Positions 44,737 to 54,013 of a stretch of DNA of 64,000 bases are shown here, in pieces. The stretch covers positions 4,526,001 to 4,590,000 of the forward strand of contig NZ_CP041783.1 in the NCBI RefSeq assembly GCF_007567505.1, in the 5' to 3' direction. Origin of the DNA: Shewanella donghaensis. GTDB taxonomy: Bacteria; Pseudomonadota; Gammaproteobacteria; Enterobacterales; Shewanellaceae. The position numbers were made by a program, and so were the translations under genes. The number at the start of each line of letters is the position of its first letter. Within the stretch, counting starts at the first letter, position 1. Under the pieces are notes generated by a model. It did no database searches. It was given only the letters and a program-made list of their open reading frames with translations, and was not told where the DNA came from.

Positions 44737-47334
44737 CTATTCGCCTTTTTGCATACTAATTTCAAGCGTTGATTCAACTGCTGCTGAAATAGCATCTTCA
44801 GTAAACAATAATGGACGGAATTGTTTTTCTGTTGAGTACAATATGCTTTGATCTGCAAAAGAAGGGCTCAGTATGTTGCTCGATTCTGAGTAAGTTAAAA
44901 TGCCTTTTGCGACAGGGCCATCATCAGTAAAGCTGACTGCCATCATCCAGCTAGAACCATAACGGATTTGATAACCTTCAGCGGTTAAGCCTGAAGACAT
45001 ATTCTGACCCGTCACAGCATCCATTATTGGCGCATATTTATGCTGCGGAATTAAGGTGTCATCGCCCGATAAACTAGTTGAAAAGACATTAAATCCACCT
45101 TCAGCATTATGACTACCAGGCCAAGGAAGCTTAGTACCTGATGCGCTGCCGTCAGGTAATGACTTTTCGACAAACTGCACCATTCCCATAGGGGTATCGA
45201 CACTAAATCCTGCAGCTTCAACGTTAAGAGCAGCATGCGCTAACGCAACTAATGCACTCCCATCGGTGACTAACGTATGTGGCGTTTTAGCGGCCATTGA
45301 TGCATCAAACGGCACAGTTAGCATAGTATTTTGATCAAATAAATGAGCAAACTCACGAATTAACGCGCCGCCAACACTGTCATTGTCTTGCTGACCATTC
45401 CATGCTTTTAACGTACTACATGCAGCACTGATATCTTTCGATAAGCTTGCATTCACCATTACTGGAGTATCGCCTTGTGCTTCACATTGAGCGATTAAGT
45501 CACTAAAGATAAGCTCGTTTAGGTAAATACGATTAGATAATGCCGCAGCCTCTAACTCGTCGATAGAGAACTTACCATCATCACCAGCAGCATCTTCCAT
45601 CATGGTCAGAGCCATTCGAGTACGCAGTGATTGCTGACCACGCTCGGCGCCATACATAGGCGAGTAGCCTTCAAGTGGCGCTGCTAAGTTGGTTGACCAA
45701 AATGAGTTATTTGAGTTTTGCACAAAGTCACTACGTTCAAGCTTGGGTGCACGGTCATAAGGGGTCGGACCATCAAAATGAAACAGTGAGGTATTGCCCG
45801 GTAAAATAGTGAAACCTGCTTGTGCTTTGGCGGCAATGATTGCAGGATTGGTTTTTAATTGAACCACTGCAAAATCGGTTAAGCCAGGTACCGTAGAATC
45901 ATCAATATAAAAGGCGTTACCTTCTTTATCTGCATACATCGTATTGTTAAAGATAACCCCATCATAGTTTTTAAAAGCTTGTTGGAATTCATCTTTATTT
46001 GAGGCTTGATTCATCGCGAACCAATGATCGACAGGATCTTTGGTTGCCATATTGGCATCTTGAATCATAAAGGCTTGGCCATCATCCCAACCAAACGGAG
46101 CTAAGGCGGCAGGCGCTTCAACCATAGGGCCTTTAATGGTGGTATAAATATCTTTCTCGGCGATTAACATGCCAGCGGGGCCGCCATTAACCAAAATCTG
46201 TACAGTTTCTTTGGTGATGGGTAATGGCTTTCCATCATACATATACTGCATACGATCGCCGCTGACCATTTCAAGATTGTACATAATGAAGTGTTCTGCC
46301 GTTGAGAAGGTATGTGTCCAAGCAAGGTCTTTATTAAAACCAATGTTAATCAGCCCAGGCATGCCCACGAGTGAGCCACCCATGACATCTAAATGGCCAG
46401 GAATAGTCACATGAGACTGCCAAAAACGTAAGTTACCCGTATGGGGGAAATGCGGGTTACCCAGCAACATCCCTTTACCGTTTTCAGTTTTATCTTTACC
46501 TAAACCCCAACCATTAGACCCTAAGTTACGTGGGTTGGTTTCGGGTGTAGTAATGGTATTAGCTCTGGCAAGCAGCTTGGTATTTACATCTTGAATAAAA
46601 GCGGTTTGCGCCATTGAAGGTGCAGGGCCAACTATGCGTGGTAGATACTCTTCACCGTCACCTGGATTTGCGTAGAAAATAAGGTCGAGGAAGTTAGCTG
46701 CGCCGGGTAACAATGCGATAGAGAAAAGGTAATTGGCGATATCCACGCCTTCAATGGGTTTAACCCAAGGTTGGCCAGCACAAAAAGGTTCTGAAGTTTG
46801 CTCACCCGCTTCTACATCGGCTAAATACTGGTTATAACCCGCACTGAATCCATCCATTAATGCCCGTGAGTTATAGCTGAATTGTGGATATTGCTCTTCA
46901 GCCATTTGACGAATTTTTAATGCTTTATAAGCAAAGTCAGATACCAGATTGCCATTGTCTTCTGAGGTCGGTAAGCCTGTTGCAAAATCAATTGAGGCAT
47001 GGGGGCCAAAATACATAGAGCGTTCAGAGTTTGCTTTTACAAAACCATCAGCCAGCACACATAAGTTATCTTGAGCTTGAGCATAGCCGCTGCCAAATCC
47101 TAAGCTTTCAAGATTATCAGCTGTAATATGCGGTACACCATAAGTGGTACGACGGATTTGGGCACTCAGTTTACCATCTGGGGCAAAGGCTTGAAGCGGG
47201 GGAGTGACTTCAGGTTCTGGAATGACTTCAGGCGTTTTTGAATAATCTGTATCGTTACCACAACCGGCTACAAAGACTGATGACGCAATGCCAAAAGCCA
47301 GCATGATCTTATTCATGTGCATTATTTTTATCAA
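44737..47334 (-). CDS. Penicillin acylase family (Ntn-hydrolase) lipoprotein
   Basis: 865 residues starting at a TTG at 47334, which has AAGGA 8 bases upstream; ATGs at 47322 and 47316 are alternatives. Lipobox VAGC (C25) follows the signal peptide. The alpha-chain segment runs to a glycine before S273 in RNLGSNGWGLG, the expected self-cleavage site and N-terminal nucleophile of the beta chain. Later segments (LLGNPHFPHTGN, NIGFNKDLAWTHTFSTAEH, QNSNNSFWSTNLAAPLEGYS) are typical of the AHL acylase/aculeacin acylase branch. Substrates could be N-acyl homoserine lactones, other amides or lactams; sequence cannot decide. A conspicuous inverted repeat lies upstream. Confidence 0.9.
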   Translation of the reverse strand: MIKIMHMNKIMLAFGIASSVFVAGCGNDTDYSKTPEVIPEPEVTPPLQAFAPDGKLSAQIRRTTYGVPHITADNLESLGFGSGYAQAQDNLCVLADGFVKANSERSMYFGPHASIDFATGLPTSEDNGNLVSDFAYKALKIRQMAEEQYPQFSYNSRALMDGFSAGYNQYLADVEAGEQTSEPFCAGQPWVKPIEGVDIANYLFSIALLPGAANFLDLIFYANPGDGEEYLPRIVGPAPSMAQTAFIQDVNTKLLARANTITTPETNPRNLGSNGWGLGKDKTENGKGMLLGNPHFPHTGNLRFWQSHVTIPGHLDVMGGSLVGMPGLINIGFNKDLAWTHTFSTAEHFIMYNLEMVSGDRMQYMYDGKPLPITKETVQILVNGGPAGMLIAEKDIYTTIKGPMVEAPAALAPFGWDDGQAFMIQDANMATKDPVDHWFAMNQASNKDEFQQAFKNYDGVIFNNTMYADKEGNAFYIDDSTVPGLTDFAVVQLKTNPAIIAAKAQAGFTILPGNTSLFHFDGPTPYDRAPKLERSDFVQNSNNSFWSTNLAAPLEGYSPMYGAERGQQSLRTRMALTMMEDAAGDDGKFSIDELEAAALSNRIYLNELIFSDLIAQCEAQGDTPVMVNASLSKDISAACSTLKAWNGQQDNDSVGGALIREFAHLFDQNTMLTVPFDASMAAKTPHTLVTDGSALVALAHAALNVEAAGFSVDTPMGMVQFVEKSLPDGSASGTKLPWPGSHNAEGGFNVFSTSLSGDDTLIPQHKYAPIMDAVTGQNMSSGLTAEGYQIRYGSSWMMAVSFTDDGPVAKGILTYSESSNILSPSFADQSILYSTEKQFRPLLFTEDAISAAVESTLEISMQKGE

Positions 47335-47925
47335 AATAATTATCCTTATTATTGTTGTCTCATCAATTTACATTGATGAGTGAGTCTTGCTTTCCTTGCG
47401 CCTCAATTTAAGTGTTAACACAATTAATCTTGATAGCCACTATCACGATTAGAACTGGCATTAACCTTAAATACAACAAAGGCACTTATTTGATTAAAAC
47501 AATCATTCAAACGTATGTCTACATTTAACCTGTTTCAGATTATGTCAATTTCTTCACATTGCACTTGTTACGAGGGATGAGTGGTTTGGTTGATGAATTT
47601 GAGGGGGAATGATGAAACATTTAAGAGGTTGACGTTTTGAACTTGCTTGTAGAAACAATTTTTGAATAAGTCAGCTAAATCAGTGAACTATTTTTGAAGA
47701 ACTCCGGTCTTATGTTGCAATCCAAGCTGACGGTATAATCGGTATTTTTCTTATATACTGATTTATCAAACCAATTGAGCCTGTTATTTTTCCCGATAAG
47801 TTGCTTAGAATTGAGCCCGTTAAGTGACTCGGAAAAGAGCTCGTTAATTCGCTCGGTAAACCCGCCTAAAAGAGCGCTTAAAAGAGACTTAAATTTTACC
47901 CATTGTTATGTGTCAGGAGAATCTG
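47335..47925. other. Divergent region between the acylase gene and scsB
   Basis: No ORF of note. It holds the inverted repeat at 47425-47451 and, at 47773-47855, three imperfect repeats of a GAGCCCGTTAA-type unit just upstream of scsB. Nothing else was recognised. Confidence 0.5.
47425..47451. promoter_or_regulatory. 27-bp inverted repeat upstream of the acylase gene
   Basis: TAATCTTGATAG, spacer CCA, CTATCACGATTA: 12-bp arms with one mismatch. It is centred about 104 bases before the acylase start, and its length and symmetry suit a dimeric regulator. No regulator gene is adjacent. Confidence 0.55.
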
Positions 47926-50016
47926 TTGAAGGTTTTTAAATCATTTTTACAATCATTGATGGTATTGATTTCAATCAGTATCAGTTTATCTGCCACCGCT
48001 GCGACAACAGGGTGGTTAACTAATGAAAACCACCCACCGGTTAAAGTACGCTTTATGTTGACGGGTGAAGTTAACCCGCAAACTAATACCTTACCAGCCA
48101 CGCTTGAAGTGCAGCTAGACGATGATTGGAAAACTTATTGGAGAACGCCTGGCGAAGGTGGAATCGCGCCAAAAATCAATTGGGAAGGCTCAACTAATCT
48201 AGCCGACGTGGATTGGCAATGGCCAATGCCAGAATCTTTTTCGTTATTAGGGCTGCAAACCATAGGCTATCAAGGAGAGGCAATATTCCCGTTATCATTG
48301 AAAGTCGATGATATTGACTCTAAAACACATCTAAGTGGTAAATTTACTCTGTCGTCGTGTACCACAATATGCGTATTGACCGATTATCAGTTTGACCTTG
48401 AATTTGTGCCAAGTGAATTACGTGCTGATACCGAGGCGATGTTTACTTTTAATAAAGCGATATCTTCAGTGCCGCAAAAGGTGACTGTAGATAAGGCAGA
48501 TAATCTTGACGCTAACGCTGTCAGTATTGGTTTTGATACTGAACAAAAACTACTGCAAGTGACTTTAGCTGATACAAACTGGCAGCAAGCAACGGTCATT
48601 ATTGACGGTGCACCTGACAGTACTTTTAAGATATCCACTATTAATGTTGCTGATAAAGGTGATGGCCAAAAAGAGCTCGTGGTTATTTTTGATGTCACAA
48701 GTTGGTTGGGCGAGCCAGATATTCTCAACAAACCCTTAAATGTCACCATTGGTGATGCTAATCGCGCACTTGAGTATTCAGCGGATGTCACCCCAACATT
48801 TGTTGAAAAAAATGCCAGTTCACTCATTACTATGATGCTGTTTGCCTTACTCGGCGGGCTTATTTTAAATGTCATGCCGTGTGTGCTACCAGTATTAGGC
48901 ATGAAGCTCAGTAGTGTTATTGCAGCACCAGATTTACAGAAAAAGCAAATTAGACAACAGTTTATAGCCTCTGCAATGGGCATCATTGTGTCGTTTTGGT
49001 TATTAGCTGCATTTATTCTCACGCTTAAGTTTACTGGCCAAGCTATTGGTTGGGGCGTGCAATTTCAAAATCCGTGGTTTATCGGCTTTATGGTGCTGGT
49101 CACCTCGATTTTTGCCCTAAATATGTTAGGCGCATTTGAAATAAATCTACCATCCAGCTTTCAAACAAAACTGGCTACGACGGGTGGGAATGATCATCGA
49201 GGTCACTTTTTACAAGGCATGTTTGCCACTTTGCTTGCAACGCCATGCAGTGCCCCCTTCTTAGGCACGGCTGTAGCATTTGCACTGGGCGCTGATGTGG
49301 TGAGCTTATTGGTGATATTTACCTTCCTTGCATTAGGGATGGCATTACCTTGGTTGCTGGTGGCTGCATTTCCTCAAATTGCCAGTTACTTCCCTAAACC
49401 AGGCCGTTGGATGAATACCGTTAAAGTGGTGTTCTCAGTGCTGTTATTACTGACAAGTTTGTGGTTAATCAGCTTGTTATCAAGCTTTGTTGCTGTATTG
49501 CCATTATGGATTGCCGCAATTGTGTTAGTCATCATTTTCTTTGTGTTAATGGCTAAGCATTATGGTATTTCAGCGGTTATCGCTAGCTTCAGTGTCAGCC
49601 TGATATTGGCGGCCATTGGCGCATTTTCGACTTCTGATGACTGGTCACAACCTTTACCGACGGATTTAGCGTGGACACCACTTGATCAACAGCTCATAGC
49701 TGCAAAAGTCGCAGAGGGGAAAACGGTGTTTGTGGATGTGACCGCTGATTGGTGCATAACCTGTAAAGCCAATAAAGTTGGCGTGGTGCTACAAGACCCA
49801 GTTTACAGTGCCTTAAAACAAGATCATATGTTCTTGATCGAAGGAGACTGGACAACACCGTCAAAGCCCATTACTGGTTATTTACAAAGTCATAATCGGT
49901 TCGGGGTGCCATTTAATGTGGTTTACGGACCTAATGCGCCACAAGGTATTAAATTACCTGTGATTCTAACCAGTGAGCAAGTGTTGGCAGCTATTGATAG
50001 AGCATCAGGCACTTAA
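47926..50016 (+). CDS. scsB: Protein-disulfide reductase, ScsB/DsbD family
   Basis: 696 residues from a TTG at 47926, chosen because AGGAG lies 6 bases upstream; the ATG at 47908 has no such site. The signal peptide ends ATAA. A large periplasmic alpha domain of ScsB type follows (GEVNPQTNTLPATLEVQL, WRTPGEGGIAPKINW, LSSCTTICVLTDY with paired Cys). An eight-helix DsbD membrane domain has the redox Cys motifs NVMPCVLPV and ATPCSAPF. The C-terminal thioredoxin-like domain has DVTADWCITCK. It carries electrons from cytoplasmic thioredoxin to the periplasm. scsD follows; scsA and scsC are absent. Linked to copper tolerance in enterics. Confidence 0.92.
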   Translation: MKVFKSFLQSLMVLISISISLSATAATTGWLTNENHPPVKVRFMLTGEVNPQTNTLPATLEVQLDDDWKTYWRTPGEGGIAPKINWEGSTNLADVDWQWPMPESFSLLGLQTIGYQGEAIFPLSLKVDDIDSKTHLSGKFTLSSCTTICVLTDYQFDLEFVPSELRADTEAMFTFNKAISSVPQKVTVDKADNLDANAVSIGFDTEQKLLQVTLADTNWQQATVIIDGAPDSTFKISTINVADKGDGQKELVVIFDVTSWLGEPDILNKPLNVTIGDANRALEYSADVTPTFVEKNASSLITMMLFALLGGLILNVMPCVLPVLGMKLSSVIAAPDLQKKQIRQQFIASAMGIIVSFWLLAAFILTLKFTGQAIGWGVQFQNPWFIGFMVLVTSIFALNMLGAFEINLPSSFQTKLATTGGNDHRGHFLQGMFATLLATPCSAPFLGTAVAFALGADVVSLLVIFTFLALGMALPWLLVAAFPQIASYFPKPGRWMNTVKVVFSVLLLLTSLWLISLLSSFVAVLPLWIAAIVLVIIFFVLMAKHYGISAVIASFSVSLILAAIGAFSTSDDWSQPLPTDLAWTPLDQQLIAAKVAEGKTVFVDVTADWCITCKANKVGVVLQDPVYSALKQDHMFLIEGDWTTPSKPITGYLQSHNRFGVPFNVVYGPNAPQGIKLPVILTSEQVLAAIDRASGT

Positions 50017-50083
50017 GTTAACTAAGAATAAGTCAGTGAATTGAATAGCGCGACAATGGGCTATTCAATTAGAGAGTCGAAAT

Positions 50084-50602
50084 ATGGATAAAGTAAAAGT
50101 GTCATGGTTTAAAAAAGTGATGGGCTGGTTAAAACAGGTCATGTTGTTCATGGCGTTTGCTATCGTAATAACCGGACTTGTCGATGTTTGGCGTGGCAAG
50201 GATATCGAAAGGGATAACCTACCGGACATGAAAGCGTTAAGCTTGAATAACGAAATGGTTGATGTGCTAGCTATGAGCCAAAATGACGCTGTACTCGTTT
50301 ACTTTTGGGGCTCATGGTGTCCGGTGTGCAATTTTGTTAGCCCAGTTGTCGATACGATGTCTGCCTATTATCCAACGGTTACCGTTGCGATGAATTCAGG
50401 TACTGATGAGCAAATGAAGCAATACTTGCAGCACAAAGACTATTCGTTTGACACGATTAACGATAGTGAAGGTCTTCTTGCTCAAAATTGGTCTATTCGA
50501 GTGACGCCAACCATTATGGTGTTTAAAGAAGGAGAGCTTAAATTCTATACCACAGGTTTTACCAGTTTGCCTGGTATATGGTGGCGAATGTTATTTGCAT
50601 AA
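50084..50602 (+). CDS. scsD: Membrane-anchored thioredoxin-like protein ScsD
   Basis: 172 residues. One N-terminal membrane helix (about 18-36) is followed by a TlpA/ScsD-like periplasmic thioredoxin domain with active site WGSWCPVC and cis-Pro loop RVTPTIMVF. It lies 67 bases after scsB and is the expected redox partner that receives electrons from ScsB or reduces periplasmic targets. The usual partner ScsC is missing here. Confidence 0.88.
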   Translation: MDKVKVSWFKKVMGWLKQVMLFMAFAIVITGLVDVWRGKDIERDNLPDMKALSLNNEMVDVLAMSQNDAVLVYFWGSWCPVCNFVSPVVDTMSAYYPTVTVAMNSGTDEQMKQYLQHKDYSFDTINDSEGLLAQNWSIRVTPTIMVFKEGELKFYTTGFTSLPGIWWRMLFA

Positions 50603-50711
50603 ATAGAGTATTCAATAATACAAAATTGCCGAGTAAACCCCAGGCAATTTACTTTATTCAGTGTCTCGTCCTAAAAGTCTAAACAGATATCAGGACGAGG
50701 AATACAGACAC

Positions 50712-50742
50712 AAAAAAGCCACTCATTGAGTGGCTTTTTTGT
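50712..50742. terminator. Terminator between scsD and the tRNA cluster
   Basis: A 14-bp near-perfect stem AAAAAAGCCACTCA/TGAGTGGCTTTTTT usable in both directions. It ends 6 bases from the 3' CCA of the first minus-strand tRNA, so it probably terminates that transcript too. Confidence 0.9.
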
Positions 50743-50747
50743 TTGTA

Positions 50748-50823
<76 letters not shown>

Positions 50824-50860
50824 TGATCTTGCTTAATAGTTAACACTATTAATGTAAATA

Positions 50861-50936
50861 TGGTGCCCGAACCCGGAATCGAACCAGGGACACGAGGATT
50901 TTCAATCCTCTGCTCTACCGACTGAGCTATTCGGGC
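50861..50936 (-). tRNA. tRNA-Phe (anticodon GAA), copy 1
   Basis: 76 bases on the minus strand. Acceptor GCCCGAA/TTCGGGC with ACCA encoded; anticodon loop TTGAAAA (GAA, phenylalanine); T-loop TTCGATT. Identical to the copy at 51113-51188. Confidence 0.96.
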
Positions 50937-50964
50937 GACTAACTATCGTTAGTTTGTTACTGAC

Positions 50965-50989
50965 AAAAAAACCACTCACTGAGTGGTTT
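50965..50989 (-). terminator. Terminator-like hairpin between the two tRNA pairs
   Basis: Stem AAACCACTCA/TGAGTGGTTT with one-base centre, then a T-run on the minus strand, 11 bases after the second tRNA-Thr copy. Its sequence echoes the hairpin at 50712-50742, so it was duplicated with the tRNAs. It may be an RNA-processing element as well as a partial terminator. Confidence 0.75.
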
Positions 50990-50999
50990 GTCTGTTATA

Positions 51000-51075
<76 letters not shown>

Positions 51076-51112
51076 TTATCTTGCTTAATAGTAAATACTA
51101 TTAATATAAATA

Positions 51113-51188
51113 TGGTGCCCGAACCCGGAATCGAACCAGGGACACGAGGATTTTCAATCCTCTGCTCTACCGACTGAGCTATTCGGGC
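51113..51188 (-). tRNA. tRNA-Phe (anticodon GAA), copy 2
   Basis: Same 76-base sequence as 50861-50936; the first gene of the four-tRNA transcript on the minus strand. Confidence 0.96.
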
Positions 51189-51269
51189 GACTAACTAAGT
51201 GTTAGTTTACTACTTCAAACTAGGTGCTAACTCGGTAGCTAGTGCCTGTCTCGTTTGGAGTGCGCACAT

Positions 51270-51296
51270 AGTATAGCGATGGTTATAATCGTGCAA
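51270..51296 (-). promoter_or_regulatory. Possible promoter of the tRNA cluster
   Basis: On the minus strand: TTGCAC (51291-51296), a short 15-base spacer and TATACT (51270-51275), followed by a GC-rich discriminator (TGCGC), as in stable-RNA promoters. The short spacer lowers confidence. The remainder of 51300-51616 shows no feature. Confidence 0.45.
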
Positions 51297-51616
51297 GTGC
51301 TTTTTTAAATGATTTTAATTGTTCGGCTAGTAAATGGTCTAAATGAGCATTTTTTAGCTTAACTAATGCCTATTTATGTCTGCTTTTCATTGGAACTGCT
51401 ATTTTTGTTGGTTCGATGGCTTTGAAAATGGTCTGTGGGACTGGATTTATGTCAGGTTTTAGTTATTTTTGAGCTTATAGATAGATCTTCAAGCTGATTC
51501 TAATACTGAACCAGGTAATGGTTCTATTTAATCGAATGGTTTTAGCTATTTTTAGCGATATTCTTTTGTTTTTTAATGACTATGATGGTTTGCATAGAAT
51601 GTGAAAAGGAAATTTG

Positions 51617-52168
51617 ATGTTAGTAGACACAAACAAAGGCTATGGTTTAGTCAGTATTAGCCTTCACTGGCTAAGCGCATTAACCATTATCGGTTTATTT
51701 GGGTTAGGTTTTTGGATGGTTGACCTCACTTATTACAGCAGTTGGTATAAAACTGCACCAGACATACATAAAAGCATCGGCATTTTATTATTGATGCTCA
51801 CTTTATTTAGGTTAGCTTGGCGTTTGTTAACGACCAAACCGGAAGCTGAATCTAGCCATAAAGCGTGGGAGCAAACCGCTGCGAAATGGGCTCATCGTAT
51901 TCTATATCTACTAATGATAGGAATAATGGTGACAGGATTTCTTATCTCAACGGCAGATGGACGAGGTATTTTGGTGTTTGATTGGTTCGAAGTGCCTTCA
52001 CTAGGCAGCTTTATTGAGAATCAGGAGGATGTTGCCGGCTTAGTCCACCAATACGCAGCTTATACATTAATAGCATTGGTGGTCATTCATGCCGCGGGTG
52101 CTATTAAGCATCAATTGATTGATAAAGATGGCACCTTAAAAAGAATGCTAAAACCAGTAAAAAAATAA
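51617..52168 (+). CDS. Cytochrome b561 family protein
   Basis: 183 residues from the ATG at 51617 (AAGGA six bases upstream). Four membrane helices carry conserved histidines for two b hemes: SLHWLSALTII, PDIHKSIGILL, AHRILYLL, VHQYAAYTLIALVVIHAAGA. This is the YodB/CybB-type diheme protein that passes electrons from the quinone pool. It is followed 126 bases later by yceI; this pairing is common and suggests a shared role in quinone or isoprenoid handling. Confidence 0.93.
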   Translation: MLVDTNKGYGLVSISLHWLSALTIIGLFGLGFWMVDLTYYSSWYKTAPDIHKSIGILLLMLTLFRLAWRLLTTKPEAESSHKAWEQTAAKWAHRILYLLMIGIMVTGFLISTADGRGILVFDWFEVPSLGSFIENQEDVAGLVHQYAAYTLIALVVIHAAGAIKHQLIDKDGTLKRMLKPVKK

Positions 52169-52294
52169 TGATACCAATTTAACGATTACTTGCGAATGAG
52201 TTGCAGTTTTTAGGGGTGATACTTGCGAAACTGGCATAAAAAAGTGAGTAGGGACATATTAACGATAGTAAGTTTATCCATAAGGGACTAACCA

Positions 52295-52882
52295 ATGAAA
52301 AAGCAATTATTAGCTACAGTATTATCTTCAGTCATCGGCGGTGCAATGCTGTTACCGCTAGCGGCAAACGCTGCAGATTATACAATTGATACCCAAGGTG
52401 CTCATGCATCGATTCAATTTAAAGTAAATCATCTAGGCTATAGCTTTGTAGCAGGACGTTTTAATGACTTTAGTGGTGAGTTTAACTACGATGCTGCCAA
52501 AATTGCCGACACCAATATTAATGTAAAAATCAACACCACCAGTGTGGATTCAAATCACGCTGAACGTGATAAGCATCTTCGTGGTAGTGACTTTTTAAAT
52601 ACATCTAAATTCCCAGAAGCCCAATACACATCTACTAGTGTTGAAGATAAAGGTGACGGGAAAATTTTGGTCAATGGTAACTTCACGTTAAATGGCGTGA
52701 CTAAACCCGTTGTGATTGAAGCCGAGTTTATTGGTGAAGGTAAAGATCCATGGGGTGGTTACCGAGCAGGCTTTAGTGGCTCTGCAGAGTTCGCTATGAA
52801 AGACTTTGGTATCAAAATGGACTTAGGTCCAGCATCGGCAAATGTGAGCTTAGATCTGGTGATTGAAGGTATTAAGCGATAA
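52295..52882 (+). CDS. YceI family periplasmic protein
   Basis: 195 residues: a cleavable signal peptide ending AANA, then the lipocalin-like YceI barrel that binds polyisoprenoids (DTQGAHASIQFKVNHLGYSFV, NHAERDKHLRGSDFLNTSKFP, GNFTLNGVTKPVVIEAEF). The length is normal. It is probably cotranscribed with the upstream cytochrome b561 gene and is followed by a terminator. Confidence 0.94.
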   Translation: MKKQLLATVLSSVIGGAMLLPLAANAADYTIDTQGAHASIQFKVNHLGYSFVAGRFNDFSGEFNYDAAKIADTNINVKINTTSVDSNHAERDKHLRGSDFLNTSKFPEAQYTSTSVEDKGDGKILVNGNFTLNGVTKPVVIEAEFIGEGKDPWGGYRAGFSGSAEFAMKDFGIKMDLGPASANVSLDLVIEGIKR

Positions 52883-52922
52883 AAATCTATTTGTTAGCGC
52901 AATCGTAAACTCTGAAACTAGA

Positions 52923-52962
52923 AACACCGTGGATAATGTTGATTATTCACGGCGTTTTTTTA
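52923..52962 (+). terminator. Terminator after yceI
   Basis: A 14-bp stem with one wobble and one mismatch (52923-52936 with 52943-52956), then seven T. Confidence 0.8.
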
Positions 52963-53012
52963 GTTAGTATTTTTACGTGAATGTTAGTCTAGTCGCTAAA
53001 TAGAGGGGGATA

Positions 53013-53891
53013 TCACTTTGGCGCTTTTAAAATAATACTACCAAATACATCTGCATGTTTATAGCCACGATTCATATCACCATCAAGTGGTTTGATAGGA
53101 TGTGAGCCGATAAAGTTTTCTCTGGTTTTAGCACCATCATTATCGCAATAAGCCAACATGAAGCCCATTTTCTTATTGGTTTGTAATGTTACTGGAGCTA
53201 CTTGTTTTTCATCAAAAGCACTTAAACTGTCATCGTAGCTATCAGGGAATATATTAATGGCCATTTCCCAATACATCTTTTTAGGGTTAATAGGATCTCT
53301 AGACCACACCGTGGTGATGTGTTCATTAAAGGTGGCGGCTTTTTTCTGAGTTGTAAAATCAGCGACTTGTCGGTCCAATGCCACATGATATGCAAAAGCA
53401 TTATGACTATATTGATGATTGCCACCTGATGCATCTTCGTCTAAAAAAACTTCAACGGTATCGTCATCCCAATAAAGCACGGTCGGATCAGCTGTTTGGT
53501 CAAATAGCACATCATCAATGATTTCTGTGAGTAGATATAACTTATTCTCACGCCACAATAATTTATATTGACCACTAAAATCATCGGCAGTGACATCATC
53601 GCCAATAATCATTTGATCAATGGGGTGCCATTTAGCTTGCTGCCAATCTAGCTCGTCTGGCATACCATCAAGGGTAATAGCTTGGTTTGCATAGTTCACT
53701 TCTATAGGGTTATGAACATGTTCAGTGAACTCATTAGCTGTTTGAACAGCTGTCTTATTTATCACTTCATCTGTTGCAGAAAACGCAACTGTAGCCATAA
53801 ACGTAAAACTTAATGCCATTACGCTAGGAATTATTAGCCCTTTCATTGAAGTCGTAGCCTTCGCGGTTATGCTGTTATTAGTGCAGTCCAT
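53013..53891 (-). CDS. Exported carbohydrate-binding family 9-like protein
   Basis: 292 residues from the ATG at 53891 (GGAG 11 bases upstream; GTG 53903 and ATG 53846 are alternatives; the last one starts right at the signal peptide MKGLIIPSVMALSFTFM). The body is a CBM9-like sandwich: ITLDGMPDELDWQQAKWHPI, LYLLTEIIDDVLF, YWDDDTVEVFLDEDASGG, and a final DVFGSIILK. Such proteins bind sugar ends or are noncatalytic parts of glycan systems. As the last gene after the transporter and GH94 phosphorylase, it may capture the oligosaccharide in the periplasm (inference). Confidence 0.83.
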   Translation of the reverse strand: MDCTNNSITAKATTSMKGLIIPSVMALSFTFMATVAFSATDEVINKTAVQTANEFTEHVHNPIEVNYANQAITLDGMPDELDWQQAKWHPIDQMIIGDDVTADDFSGQYKLLWRENKLYLLTEIIDDVLFDQTADPTVLYWDDDTVEVFLDEDASGGNHQYSHNAFAYHVALDRQVADFTTQKKAATFNEHITTVWSRDPINPKKMYWEMAINIFPDSYDDSLSAFDEKQVAPVTLQTNKKMGFMLAYCDNDGAKTRENFIGSHPIKPLDGDMNRGYKHADVFGSIILKAPK

Positions 53892-54013
53892 TGTCCAAAA
53901 CACTCCTTGGGTTTGATGTCTTATCTGACGGTTTTAAGACTCATATCTATTAGGTTAATAAACATATTCACACGGTTTAGCTATGCTCGAAAGGGCAAAT
54001 GTAACCACTATGA

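Noticed and set aside
48387-49022. 211-codon antisense ORF within scsB
   Set aside because: The plus-strand frame encodes a clear ScsB domain; the antisense frame has Ser/Thr-rich shadow composition and no ribosome-binding site.
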